DNA of 64,000 nt from Levilactobacillus tangyuanensis. Its GTDB lineage: Bacteria; Bacillota; Bacilli; Lactobacillales; Lactobacillaceae. The position numbers and the translations under genes are program-made. Positions 26,882-35,694 of this stretch are shown one piece after another. The notes under the pieces are model-generated. The model was not told the DNA's origin, made no database searches, and saw only the letters and a list, made by a program, of their open reading frames with translations. Within the stretch, counting starts at the first letter, position 1; each line of letters opens with the position of its first letter. The stretch spans positions 248,001 to 312,000 of the forward strand of contig NZ_RHOA01000002.1 of the NCBI RefSeq assembly GCF_003946545.1. Reading direction: 5' to 3'.

Positions 26882-28003
26882 ATGCCATCACCTACTTCAG
26901 CCGCCGAGAAGCTCTTGCTTCAAATGGTCGACGACTATACTGAACGCGAAATCAGTCCAGAAGATATGCCCATGGACGCCGCCGGCGACTTTCCTGCCGG
27001 GTTTATTCAAAAACTAACCGACACGGGATTCTTAGGCCTGATGTTGCCCCAAGAATTTGGTGGCGCCGGCTTCGGTCCCGAGGTGACCGCAGCGGCCCTA
27101 AACCACATTGCTCGGGGAAATGCCAGCACGGCCGTCACGCTGGAAGGTCACTTTAAGACCATCGACCAAATTCTAAAGTTTGGGACGCCGGCCCTGCAAC
27201 AAGAACTGTTGCCTTCTGCCAACGACCGCATTTTTGCCTTCTCAATGACAGAGGCTAGCGGTGGTTCCAACCCCATGGGGATTGGATCAACGGCCACTCG
27301 TGAAGGCGATCACTGGGTCCTAAATGGCGATAAAATCATGATCACGAACGGTGGCCTGGCCCAGGTCTACTGTGTCTTGGTCAAGACCGCTCCCCATGAA
27401 CTCTCCGTCTTCGTCGTTGACCAAGACATGCCCGGCTTCTCATTTGGGAAACGCGAAGACTTCATCGGTCTTCGTGGCACGCCCGTCGGTGAGATTGTGA
27501 TGGACCATATCATTGTCGATAACGATCACCTATTGGGCAAGGTCGGCGATGGCGGCCGCATTGGTGATTCCGCCCACGATGACGCCCGGATTCTAATGGG
27601 CGCCGTCCTGACCGGCATCATGGAACACGACCTAAAGATTGCGACCGATTACGCTAAGGAACGCAAGGCCGGCGATCAACCACTGACCGCCTTACAGGTT
27701 ACCCATCGCAAGGTGGCCGACATCGCCATGCGTAAGGAAACCACGAAATTACTCTTTGAAAAGGCTGCCCAACTAAAGGCCAACGGCCAACCATACAGTG
27801 AGGAGGCCGCCATGGCCAAGGCCTATGGGTCTCGGGTCGCGGTAGCTGCCGGTGACGACACCTTACAAATCCTCGCCGGCTATGGTTACAGCCGCGAATA
27901 CCCCGTTGAACACTTAATCCGTGACGCCCGGGCCATGGAAATCGCCGAAGGAACCGTTGAGAAGATGCGGTCCGCGATTGCCACCGCCGAATTTAATAAA
28001 TAG
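26882..28003 (+). CDS. Acyl-CoA dehydrogenase family flavoprotein
   Basis: 373 residues, normal for the family. It has FAFSMTEASGGSNPMGIGSTA (flavin-binding TExxGGS), WVLNGDKIMITNGG, the C-terminal LQILAGYGYSREYPVEHLIRDARA, and the E-G-T motif (MEIAEGTVEKMR) that supplies the catalytic Glu. It likely oxidises a short acyl-CoA, or reduces an enoyl-CoA, with electrons passing to the EtfBA encoded 10 bp downstream. No thiolase, hydratase or CoA ligase is near, so the substrate is unknown; such genes are uncommon in lactobacilli. Confidence 0.88.
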   Translation: MPSPTSAAEKLLLQMVDDYTEREISPEDMPMDAAGDFPAGFIQKLTDTGFLGLMLPQEFGGAGFGPEVTAAALNHIARGNASTAVTLEGHFKTIDQILKFGTPALQQELLPSANDRIFAFSMTEASGGSNPMGIGSTATREGDHWVLNGDKIMITNGGLAQVYCVLVKTAPHELSVFVVDQDMPGFSFGKREDFIGLRGTPVGEIVMDHIIVDNDHLLGKVGDGGRIGDSAHDDARILMGAVLTGIMEHDLKIATDYAKERKAGDQPLTALQVTHRKVADIAMRKETTKLLFEKAAQLKANGQPYSEEAAMAKAYGSRVAVAAGDDTLQILAGYGYSREYPVEHLIRDARAMEIAEGTVEKMRSAIATAEFNK

Positions 28004-28013
28004 GAGGTTCCCC

Positions 28014-28805
28014 ATGAAAATTGTGGTTTGTATCAAACAAGTCCCCGAAACCAACGACGTCACCATTGACCCCGTGACCCATAACCTGGATCGCCGCGGT
28101 CTGGCGGGCGTCATGAATCCCTTTGACAAGAATGCCATCGAACTCGCACTAAACTTGAAAGACAGTCGCGATGACGTCCAGGTGGCCCTATTGACGATGG
28201 GTCCCGATGACTACGCCGAATCGCTCCGCGAAGGTCTGGCCATGGGCGCCGACGAGGGCTACCTGCTGTCCGACCGCGCCTTTGCCGGTGCCGACACCCT
28301 GGCTACCGGTTATGTGTTGGCCCAAGCCCTGAAGAAGATTGGCGATGCCGACCTGATTCTCTTCGGTCGCCAAGCTGTCGACGCCGATACCGGTCAGGTG
28401 GGGCCAATCGTGGCCGAGTTCCTGCAACAACCACAGATTACCTACGCGGCCAGTCTGCGGCTCAGTGGTGACAATGAGGTCACTGCCGAACGGCTGCTGG
28501 AAGATACCAAGCAAACCCTGGTCGCCCAACTCCCTGCCGTGATCAGCGTTCGTAGTGAACTGAACACGCCCCGTTACCCCACACCACGAAACATCCAATT
28601 GAGTTTTGCCAAGCCATTGACCACCTGGCACCATGACGATTTAGACCTCGACGACACGCGTTTAGGTCAGGCCGGTTCCCCCACCATCGTGACGAAGGTT
28701 TACGCACCAGAGCCCGTTAAGCGGGAGCTCACCAAGCTCGCTGGCACGCCTGCCGAGGCCGCCAGTCAACTAATCACGGCGCTCAAAGGCCGGCAATTAA
28801 TTTAA
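28014..28805 (+). CDS. etfB: Electron transfer flavoprotein beta subunit
   Basis: 263 residues; start at ATG 28014 with TAGGAGG in the last codons of the dehydrogenase spacer. It opens MKIVVCIKQVPETNDVTIDP, typical for EtfB, and contains MGPDDYAESLREGLAMGADEGYLLSD and ILFGRQAVDADTGQVGP for AMP or FAD binding. It forms the soluble heterodimer with EtfA and accepts electrons from the dehydrogenase. Whether it is electron bifurcating cannot be told by eye. Confidence 0.93.
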   Translation: MKIVVCIKQVPETNDVTIDPVTHNLDRRGLAGVMNPFDKNAIELALNLKDSRDDVQVALLTMGPDDYAESLREGLAMGADEGYLLSDRAFAGADTLATGYVLAQALKKIGDADLILFGRQAVDADTGQVGPIVAEFLQQPQITYAASLRLSGDNEVTAERLLEDTKQTLVAQLPAVISVRSELNTPRYPTPRNIQLSFAKPLTTWHHDDLDLDDTRLGQAGSPTIVTKVYAPEPVKRELTKLAGTPAEAASQLITALKGRQLI

Positions 28806-28818
28806 GGAGGAAGCACGT

Positions 28819-29784
28819 ATGTCAAAACCAGAACTATGGGTCGTCGCTGAACGGCGGCTCGACCACATCGAACCCACGACCCAACAGCTGATCACCAAGG
28901 CCAAGCACCTTGCTGGCAACCAAATGCATACCGTTGCGGTCCTCTTTGAAGCCACGACGGACCACTTGGAAGACGAACTCAAGGCGTACGGTCCGGATGA
29001 AATCCGGATCGTCAAGGATGACCGTTTCCCAACGGCCACCGATGCCGAAATCGCCGATGCCCTGCAACAACTCGTCACCGCTAACGAGCCCAACTCAATT
29101 CTGTTTGGCGCCACCATCACGGGCCGTTCCATTGCGCCGCGACTGCAGGCCAAGCTCCAAACCGGCTTGACGGCGGACTGTTTAGACCTCCGTTTTGATG
29201 ACGACACCCTGGTGGCCACCAAGCCCTCCTATGGGGACAACATCATGTGTGAAATTATCTGTCCGGATCACCGCCCACAAATGGCCACGGTTCGGCCCAA
29301 CACCTTTGTCGCCGAACCCGCCGATGGTGCCGCAACCGTCACGAGTTCAACCATCACCTTCCATCCCGTTGACCGCCTACAAGTAAAGACCGCGACGCCA
29401 GTCGTTAACACGGCGACAACGGTCGGCGATGCCAGTCGCGTGGTTGCCTTAGGTCGTGGCGCTGCCAGTGCCGCAACCATCAGCACGGCCACCAAGCTTG
29501 CCGAAAAGTTAGGCGGCCGAATTGGGGTTTCCCGGCCATTAACCGACCAAGAACGCTTCACGCATGACGACCAAATTGGTCAGAGTGGGAACACGATTCA
29601 TCCCGAACTCATTCTGAATTTTGGGATCAGTGGCGCCGTACAATTCCTAGTCGGCATGCAGGATTCCCAGACCATCGTGGCCGTCAATTCGGACCCCGAT
29701 GCACCAATCTTCGATGTTGCCGACTATGGCTACGTCGGCGATGCCACCGCTTTCATGACGGCCTTACTTGCTCAATTTAATTAA
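28819..29784 (+). CDS. etfA: Electron transfer flavoprotein alpha subunit
   Basis: 321 residues; start behind AAGGAGG, 13 bp after etfB. The C-terminal FAD domain is clear: VVALGRGAASAATISTATKLAEKLGGRIGVSRPLTD, SGAVQFLVGMQDSQTIVAVNSDPDAPIFDVADYGYVGD. It is the last gene of the operon, and a structured element of the family described here begins right after its stop. Confidence 0.93.
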   Translation: MSKPELWVVAERRLDHIEPTTQQLITKAKHLAGNQMHTVAVLFEATTDHLEDELKAYGPDEIRIVKDDRFPTATDAEIADALQQLVTANEPNSILFGATITGRSIAPRLQAKLQTGLTADCLDLRFDDDTLVATKPSYGDNIMCEIICPDHRPQMATVRPNTFVAEPADGAATVTSSTITFHPVDRLQVKTATPVVNTATTVGDASRVVALGRGAASAATISTATKLAEKLGGRIGVSRPLTDQERFTHDDQIGQSGNTIHPELILNFGISGAVQFLVGMQDSQTIVAVNSDPDAPIFDVADYGYVGDATAFMTALLAQFN

Positions 29785-29801
29785 AGGTTCTCAATTAGGG
29801 T

Positions 29802-29958
29802 GGCGGACGACGTCCGCCGAGGGCGTGGCCTTGACGGGCTGGAACGCCGTGGGCACAGCTTTGAGCCAGGTAACGTCTCAAAGGCTGGCCTTTCTCTAGG
29901 CCCGGTAACCCACCGGTCCAAGAGAAACGACACGGCTGAGCCCCGGCCACACCCTCGG
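29802..29958 (+). ncRNA. Candidate structured-RNA element, copy C (3' side of etfA)
   Basis: Helix CCGAGGGCGTGGCC (29817-29830) pairs with GGCCACACCCTCGG (29945-29958), 13 of 14; GGGCT/AGCCC (29836-29840, 29939-29943) and GCCGTG/CACGGC (29846-29851, 29931-29936) continue it inward. It encloses two GCC/GTC hairpins: 29859-29883 (CTTTGA/TCAAAG, loop AGGTAAC) and 29891-29927 (TTTCTCT/AGAGAAA, loop CGGTAACCCACCG). A small hairpin GGCGGAC/GTCCGCC precedes. The AANTYCA hairpin seen in the others is replaced by the second GCC/GTC hairpin. The 577-bp gap 29785-30361 holds no gene. Confidence 0.6.
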
Positions 29959-30015
29959 CTCACCATTAGTCGTTGTCATGCCCAAAAGGTAAGAGAATAA
30001 AACAACAGACCATAA

Positions 30016-30070
30016 AAATATACCTACCGGATGTATGAAACATTTCATACATCCGGCAGGTATATTTATT
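30016..30070. terminator. Bidirectional terminator between etfA and pckA
   Basis: ATATACCTACCGGATGTATG pairs with its complement over about 22 bp (one mismatch), with A/T runs on both sides. Confidence 0.85.
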
Positions 30071-30222
30071 TAGTCTCAATTGATTAAATCGCGGAACTAA
30101 GGGCAGCCATTATGCCCTCCCCCAGCTCATCATCCACCATCGCCTAACAAAGGCCAGCCGCACGACCGACGGCCCCGTTCACTTAACCATCCCAATCAGA
30201 ACGGTAAATATCAGTGACCAGA

Positions 30223-30345
30223 GGTGGGCGAGGCTCAGTGGTGACATTGCCTTAGCGAGTGGATTTCTCGCTTAGACAACGCCGGCTTGGGAGACCGCTT
30301 TTCGGCTCCCAAACGAGCGCACCACGTTCCATCCTCTAGCCCACC
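30223..30345 (-). ncRNA. Candidate structured-RNA element, copy D (3' side of pckA, minus strand)
   Basis: Closing helix GGTGGGC (30223-30229) and GAGG (30230-30233) pair with GCCCACC (30339-30345) and CCTC (30333-30336); GGTG/CACC (30240-30243, 30320-30323) continues it. Read on the minus strand, hairpin 1 (30287-30312) is TTGGGA-GCC-GAAAAGCG-GTC-TCCCAA, and hairpin 2 (30254-30272) is an AGCGAG/CTCGCT stem with loop AAATCCA. Further hairpins follow (CCGTTC/GAACGG, AGGGCA/TGCCCT) before the terminator. It begins 16 nt after the pckA stop. Confidence 0.6.
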
Positions 30346-30361
30346 GCCGGGAGCGACCAGT

Positions 30362-32080
30362 TTACAGGTCGAGCAGGACCTTCAGTAGTGCACGAGCGGA
30401 TTCGTTCAGCTTGTCTTGTGACTTGTCGTTGCCAAGGTGGGTGTAAATCTCACCGACGTAGACATCGTCCTTGAACAACCGATCGAAGACCTTGTCGATA
30501 ATTGGCCGCGTCGCCGCCTCTTCCTGAACGGGTCCAAATGGATTGGCGAAGAAGGTGGTGCTCATTCCCACTTCATCGGTGGTGCCAAGGGCGCGCCGCT
30601 TACCGGCAATGAAGGTGTCCTTGGCGGTTGCTTCATCCGCAAACCGGTGAATGCCGACCGCGTCATCGTAGTTATTGGCATAGACCCACATGTCGATTTC
30701 ATGATGGGCAACGACCCGTGGCCAACTGTTAGCCGGAATAATCACCCGGGCATTCTTTTGTTCCGGATTCATGTAGATCCCCCGGTCCATGTTGTTGAAG
30801 GCCACTTCACTACTCAGGTCATCCAGCCGGACAAACGCCCCGGTTTCGGTCCCTTGAGCGTAGAGCTTCCCGTCTTCCAGGCTGAAGCTCCCCATGTCGT
30901 CGAAGATGGTTTCGATGTTCACAATCTCGTCATCCGCCACGGTTTGTAAAGCCTCGATGGACTCGGACTTTCCGGCACCAGAATCACCGAAGAAGACCAC
31001 GGTCTTGGTCTTACCATTGGTAAAGGTAATCTTGACCATTGACCCATGAATTGGCAACTTGTGCTTAGAAATCATGTGCAGGTTATGCAGCGTCAAACAC
31101 ATCTTCTTCATGTAGCCGAAGTAGGTCGTGTCGTCATTGTATGGCACTTGGCCCACGTACAGATCGTTTTCGGCATCATAGAAGTAATGGCCGTTAGCTG
31201 GTTGGTCATCACCTTCAGAACCCGGCGTCCCAAACATCAGCACCAGATCCGGCTTATGATTCTCAATCCGGGCATGGTCGGCTAGCTTGAACAGGTTGGC
31301 CAAGGCCATCCCCGAAGCCAGATAATCTCGGTGGAAGTAGATATAAGCCAGGCTCTCACCAATCATAGCTGGGTAGCAGAACCAATCGTCCTTCGTCCCG
31401 GTGAAATGTTCGATGGGATTGGTTGCGGTTGGGGTAAAGTGCCCCTTGCGCTTGTTACTCTTGGTATGCAGCATCATTGGCGGCCGCAGCATCAGACGAC
31501 TCATGAAGCGGATGTCCCGCAGGTCTTCGTAGCCCGCTGGCACTGGCCAGTTAATCTTTTGTAAGAGGACACACGCACTGGACCCCGCGTTCACTTGACG
31601 GTAAACGTGGTTGGCATGCCCCTGTAGTTTTTCTTCAATCTGCCGGTACAAGCGAATAACCAAATTATTAAATCGTTGGTCAATCGTCATGAATTCCGCA
31701 CTAACAACATCGTTATGCTTAACGGTCATCGTGGCCACCCGCAGGTAGGCCCGGTAGTAAGTGTACAAGGCTTCAATACTGGCCAAAATTTCGGCCGGTT
31801 GGTATTGCGCGTACGCATCCGGACTATCAGTCAGGATCGCCTTCACCGTGGCCAAATAGGTTTCTGGCGATACCAGGTTAAACGTATCCTTCGCCTCGGC
31901 ATCCTCGGGCGTCTTATCTCGTTGTTCCTTTAAGAATAAGCGAACGAACGCTGCTAGTTCCTCGCTGTTGACGAGATCAAAAATATTGGTAATGAAGTGT
32001 GCATTGAAGTTCAGCACGGCCACATTGCGGTCTGGGTTGGCATAGAAGGATGCCAAGTCAATCGCATTTGTTTTTTCCAT
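30362..32080 (-). CDS. pckA: Phosphoenolpyruvate carboxykinase-like protein
   Basis: 572 residues with a P-loop VVFFGDSGAGKSESIEAL (~residue 355) followed by an acidic metal-binding stretch IFDDMGSF and GTETGAFVRLDD. A C-terminal region has ANPFGPVQ. Its arrangement, N-terminal domain then kinase-type P-loop then mobile lid, fits the PEP carboxykinase fold, and lactobacilli carry a divergent pckA of this size. It would interconvert oxaloacetate and PEP. The first ~230 residues lack classic PckA motifs, so the assignment is moderate. Monocistronic. Confidence 0.65.
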   Translation of the reverse strand: MEKTNAIDLASFYANPDRNVAVLNFNAHFITNIFDLVNSEELAAFVRLFLKEQRDKTPEDAEAKDTFNLVSPETYLATVKAILTDSPDAYAQYQPAEILASIEALYTYYRAYLRVATMTVKHNDVVSAEFMTIDQRFNNLVIRLYRQIEEKLQGHANHVYRQVNAGSSACVLLQKINWPVPAGYEDLRDIRFMSRLMLRPPMMLHTKSNKRKGHFTPTATNPIEHFTGTKDDWFCYPAMIGESLAYIYFHRDYLASGMALANLFKLADHARIENHKPDLVLMFGTPGSEGDDQPANGHYFYDAENDLYVGQVPYNDDTTYFGYMKKMCLTLHNLHMISKHKLPIHGSMVKITFTNGKTKTVVFFGDSGAGKSESIEALQTVADDEIVNIETIFDDMGSFSLEDGKLYAQGTETGAFVRLDDLSSEVAFNNMDRGIYMNPEQKNARVIIPANSWPRVVAHHEIDMWVYANNYDDAVGIHRFADEATAKDTFIAGKRRALGTTDEVGMSTTFFANPFGPVQEEAATRPIIDKVFDRLFKDDVYVGEIYTHLGNDKSQDKLNESARALLKVLLDL

Positions 32081-32151
32081 GGAAATGCCCCTTTCACAAC
32101 TGTCTTATTCGTCATTTTAGCTTAGTTTTGACCCTGAGGGAAGCGACTTCT

Positions 32152-33573
32152 TTAATCGCCACTGGTTTTCTTGGCTTGGCGGCCATCCCTAAGCAAAATG
32201 GCGAAGATCCAACCAACCACGGCCACAACCAGGAAGGTGGCAAAGACGGCGCGATAGCCGGCCAATGCGGCGGCACTTGCCGTGCTAACTTTCGCATGAC
32301 TGGCGGTGACCCCGGCCAAGACCAAGGTGGCCACGGCCACCCCGGTCGACCCCAAGATTTGCCGGACGGTCGTAATGACCGCGGTCCCATGGGAAATCAG
32401 TTGGTCGGGCAACGAGTTGGCCCCTAACGTCACGGCCGGCATCATGACGAAGGCATTCCCACCTTCGATTAGGGCAGCCGTCAGAATCATGGCCAACAGG
32501 GATTGCCGCCCACCCACGATGGTGAGCCATAGCCAACCAAAGACGATCATGGTCATGCCGGCCAACATGGTGGCCTTGAAACCAATGCGGTCCGCTAATT
32601 TACCCGTTAAGGGATTCAGGAGACTGAGGACGACGGCCCCAGGAACCAAGGCCATCCCCGATGCAAATGGCGTGAGCCCCAGAACCTCTTGGTAATACAA
32701 CGGAAAAATAATGGTCACAACGATCAGGGCAATGTAGGAGGCCCCGGTTAAGAGCACGGCGAGGTCAAAATTTACGGTCTTCAGGACGCGTAAATCCAGG
32801 AGTGGCGTGGCGACGTGAAATTGCCGCCAAACGAAGTAAGCCACAGCCAGGACACTAACGACCAGTAGGCCCATCATCCAGCCCCAGTTCACGCCGACCT
32901 TACCGGTTTGATTGACCACATAGAGAATCCCGATGAAGCCCAAGCTACTGATGACGGACCCAAAATCCAACTTGGACGCATGGGCTGGCATCACATCCTT
33001 AACCGTCTTAAGCGCGATCAGGAAGACCACGGTGATAATCACCATGAAGACCACGAATAGTCCTTGCCATGTGGTAAATTTCAAAACGATTCCCGAGATA
33101 ATGGGCCCAACGGCCAGTGCGGACCCCATCACCAGTCCGGCAAAACCCATGACGCTGCCCCGTTTGGCTTCAGGTGTAATTCGCAGCATCACCGTTTGAT
33201 AGGACGGAAACATGATCCCGACGGCCATGGCTTCCATGACCCGCCCGAGCATCATCAACCCAAAGCTGGGCGCCAGGTAGATGATGAAGGTCCCTACGTC
33301 AAACAACGCCAGCACCGTCACAAACAGGACCGGAAAGCGAATGTTATTCAGCAGCCAGGGGCTGACTGGCATCATCACCACCATCACCAACATAAAGCCG
33401 GTCGTCAGCCATTGAACCGTTGATGCTGGAATATTGAAATACCGCATCAGGGTTGGATAGGCCGTGGACAACGACGATTGACTAATCGACATGGTAAATG
33501 TCCCCGCTAATAGTGTCCAGATAAAGGCCAAATGACTATATGGCCGCCCCTTCAAATCAATTGCTTGTTCCAT
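32152..33573 (-). CDS. MFS drug efflux permease, DHA2 (14-TM) family
   Basis: 473 residues with about 14 membrane segments. It opens HLAFIWTLLAGTFTMSISQSSLSTAYP, then WLTTGFMLVMVVMMPVSPWLL (DHA2 motif region B/D) and LMMLGRVMEAMAVGIMFP with antiporter motif C-like MGFAGLVMGSALAVGPIISGIV. It probably exports toxic compounds using protons. The 70-bp gap to pckA holds only pckA's promoter. No regulator is adjacent. Confidence 0.9.
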   Translation of the reverse strand: MEQAIDLKGRPYSHLAFIWTLLAGTFTMSISQSSLSTAYPTLMRYFNIPASTVQWLTTGFMLVMVVMMPVSPWLLNNIRFPVLFVTVLALFDVGTFIIYLAPSFGLMMLGRVMEAMAVGIMFPSYQTVMLRITPEAKRGSVMGFAGLVMGSALAVGPIISGIVLKFTTWQGLFVVFMVIITVVFLIALKTVKDVMPAHASKLDFGSVISSLGFIGILYVVNQTGKVGVNWGWMMGLLVVSVLAVAYFVWRQFHVATPLLDLRVLKTVNFDLAVLLTGASYIALIVVTIIFPLYYQEVLGLTPFASGMALVPGAVVLSLLNPLTGKLADRIGFKATMLAGMTMIVFGWLWLTIVGGRQSLLAMILTAALIEGGNAFVMMPAVTLGANSLPDQLISHGTAVITTVRQILGSTGVAVATLVLAGVTASHAKVSTASAAALAGYRAVFATFLVVAVVGWIFAILLRDGRQAKKTSGD

Positions 33574-33776
33574 GTAATCCGCTCCCTCACTTCTACTTTA
33601 GAAAGATTATCAACTGGTGACTATCCTAGTCCTTTTCTCGCCCCCTGTAAACTGATTGCGACAGGGCTGAGCTACTCAATCAAGTTACTTATCCGGTAAA
33701 CTTTGTTACAATAGAATTAATTGATGACTGATGTTAGTCGGTCATAGCGGACTACGCAAGGAATTGAGGGCAGACT

Positions 33777-33953
33777 ATGGACTTAGTTGCATATTTAACT
33801 GACGAGATTGATTTTTTAACTGAACAAATGGAACAGGCTCAAGATGACCAGGACAATGCCATGCATTTCCTTTGTGACGCCCGGATTACCGAGGCCAAGC
33901 ACATTTTGAAACAAGTCGACACTGGAAACATCAATCGCCTTAAGGCTGAGTAG
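33777..33953 (+). CDS. Small acidic protein, 58 residues
   Basis: MDLVAYLTDEIDFLTEQMEQ... then AMHFLCDARITEAKHILKQ, ending NRLKAE. It starts at ATG 33777 behind GAGGG (33766-33770) and is followed at once by a terminator, so it is a free-standing gene. The sequence predicts two amphipathic helices, suggesting a small coiled-coil or adaptor protein. I do not recognise the family. Confidence 0.7.
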   Translation: MDLVAYLTDEIDFLTEQMEQAQDDQDNAMHFLCDARITEAKHILKQVDTGNINRLKAE

Positions 33954-33954
33954 C

Positions 33955-33993
33955 AAAACGACCGAACGAGAGCCCTTCGTTCGGTCGTTCTTC
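33955..33993 (+). terminator. Intrinsic terminator
   Basis: AACGACCGAACG pairs perfectly with CGTTCGGTCGTT around AGAGCCCTT, followed by TTC-rich sequence. Confidence 0.85.
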
Positions 33994-34083
33994 AATTTCA
34001 CCCCTTTTTGAGGGGTCCGATTCGCTGAAAGTTTCGATTTGGTGTAGATTAGAAGAGAAGAAAAATTTTTAGGAGGTAACACG

Positions 34084-34878
34084 TTGATAACCATTAAGTC
34101 AGCTCGTGAAATTGAAAAGATGGCGGCCTCAGGGGCCGTCTTGGCTGGAGTCCACAAGGGTCTCCGCGATATCATTAAGCCAGGTATTTCCAGTTGGGAA
34201 ATCGAACGTTTTGCCAACCGTTACATTGCCGAACATGGCGCCACCCCTTCCGAAAAGGGGTTTGAAGGCTACAAGTATGCCACCTGTGTCAGCGTTAACG
34301 ATGAAGTGGCCCACGCCATCCCTCGTAAGGAACTCATTCTAAAGAATGGCGACATCGTGAAGGTCGACATGACGGTCAACCTGGACGGCTTCGAAAGCGA
34401 CTCCTGCTGGTCATACGCCGTTGGAGAAGTCTCCGACGACGTTAAACACCTCATGGATGTGACCAAGAAGGCCCTGTACCTCGGGATCGATCAGGCCACG
34501 GTTGGCAACCGGATCGGTGACATTGGTCACGCCATTCAAGACTTTGTTGAAAACAAGAATCACATGGGCGACGTCCGTGAGCTGATCGGACACGGCATCC
34601 AACCCACCATGCACGAACAACCAAATGTCCCTCACTACGGCGAAGCCGGTCACGGCTTACGTTTGCGTGAAGGGATGACCATCACCATCGAGCCCATGGT
34701 TAACCTGGGGACTTGGGAGATTGCTTCCAAGATGGTCCCCGATGATTCATGGGAATACTACGTTTCCGCCGATGGGTCCATGTCCGCCCAATACGAACAT
34801 ACCTTGGTCATTACGAAGGACGGTCCCAAGATTTTAACCTCTCAAGACCCCGAATTCGATGCCAAATACCTACTCTAA
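34084..34878 (+). CDS. map: Methionine aminopeptidase, type I
   Basis: 264 residues; TTG start at 34084 with AGGAGG 9 bp upstream. MITIKSAREIEKMAASGAVLAGV opens the pita-bread fold. Metal ligands are visible in VKVDMTVNLDGFESDSCW (Asp pair), LIGHGIQPTMHEQPNVPHYG (His) and MTITIEPMVNLG (Glu), with the last Glu in QYEHTLVIT. It removes the N-terminal methionine from new proteins. Confidence 0.95.
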   Translation: MITIKSAREIEKMAASGAVLAGVHKGLRDIIKPGISSWEIERFANRYIAEHGATPSEKGFEGYKYATCVSVNDEVAHAIPRKELILKNGDIVKVDMTVNLDGFESDSCWSYAVGEVSDDVKHLMDVTKKALYLGIDQATVGNRIGDIGHAIQDFVENKNHMGDVRELIGHGIQPTMHEQPNVPHYGEAGHGLRLREGMTITIEPMVNLGTWEIASKMVPDDSWEYYVSADGSMSAQYEHTLVITKDGPKILTSQDPEFDAKYLL

Positions 34879-34897
34879 TTAGTCGAGGTGACCGGCC

Positions 34898-35620
34898 ATG
34901 AGCCTGACAAACCGTACGCCTGAACACCAGGTTCAGCAACTCTTTAATCAGATTGCCCCACAGTACGACCAAATGAACAGTTTGATCAGTCTGGGGACGC
35001 ATCGCCACTGGCGCCATCAGGTGATGACCACCATGACGATCCATTCCGGTGATTTTGCCCTCGATGTGTGTTGTGGCACCGGCGACTGGACGCTGGCCCT
35101 GGCGGAAGCCGTTGGACCGGCCGGGCATGTTGTTGGCCTGGACTTTAGCGACCAGATGTTGTGGCTGGCCGATCGCAAGGTTCGCACGGCCGGACTAGCT
35201 AATCGGATTACCCTTAAACAGGGCGATGCGATGACCCTTCCCTATCCGGATAACCATTTCAACGTGGTCACCATTGGCTTTGGCCTGCGAAATGTTCCCG
35301 ATGCCAATCAGGTTCTGCGGGAACTCGCACGCGTCGTCAAGCCGGGGGGCCAAGTGGTCTGTTTGGAAACCTCGCAACCCACGAACCCCGTGATCCATGC
35401 CGGCTGGCAGCTCTATTTTGGTCAGCTAGTGCCACTGATGGGCCGCGTCGTGGCCCATCAATATCGGGCCTATAACTATCTGCAACGCTCAACCCACCAA
35501 TTCGTGGACGTCCAAACGCTGGCAAAGATGTTTCAGGCGGCCGGTTTGGCACATGTCCATTATCGACCGTTTAACCTCGGCGCGGCCGCCGTTCATTTCG
35601 GCACCAAGCCTTATCAATAA
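34898..35620 (+). CDS. ubiE: UbiE/MenG family methyltransferase (demethylmenaquinone methyltransferase)
   Basis: 240 residues. SAM-binding motif I is LDVCCGTGDWTLALAEAVG (~50), and the UbiE signatures YDQMNSLISLGTHRHWR and GFGLRNVPDANQVLRELARVVKPGGQ are both present. It methylates demethylmenaquinone or a related quinone at the membrane. It lies 19 bp after map, likely co-transcribed. No other men genes are in view, so it may use an imported or partial pathway product. Confidence 0.88.
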   Translation: MSLTNRTPEHQVQQLFNQIAPQYDQMNSLISLGTHRHWRHQVMTTMTIHSGDFALDVCCGTGDWTLALAEAVGPAGHVVGLDFSDQMLWLADRKVRTAGLANRITLKQGDAMTLPYPDNHFNVVTIGFGLRNVPDANQVLRELARVVKPGGQVVCLETSQPTNPVIHAGWQLYFGQLVPLMGRVVAHQYRAYNYLQRSTHQFVDVQTLAKMFQAAGLAHVHYRPFNLGAAAVHFGTKPYQ

Positions 35621-35636
35621 ACCTGAAACAATAAAT

Positions 35637-35684
35637 GACCCATCACGGTTTTTCCCTTGAGGGAAGACCGTGATGGGTCATTTT
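35637..35684. terminator. Bidirectional terminator
   Basis: ATGACCCATCACGGT pairs with ACCGTGATGGGTCAT around a 17-nt loop, followed by TTTT. It lies between convergent ubiE and the XRE regulator. Confidence 0.85.
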
Positions 35685-35694
35685 AGGTTCATCG

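Noticed and set aside
29800-30000. Open frames inside the etfA-pckA gap
   Set aside because: They follow the inverted repeats of the structured element and have no protein-like pattern.
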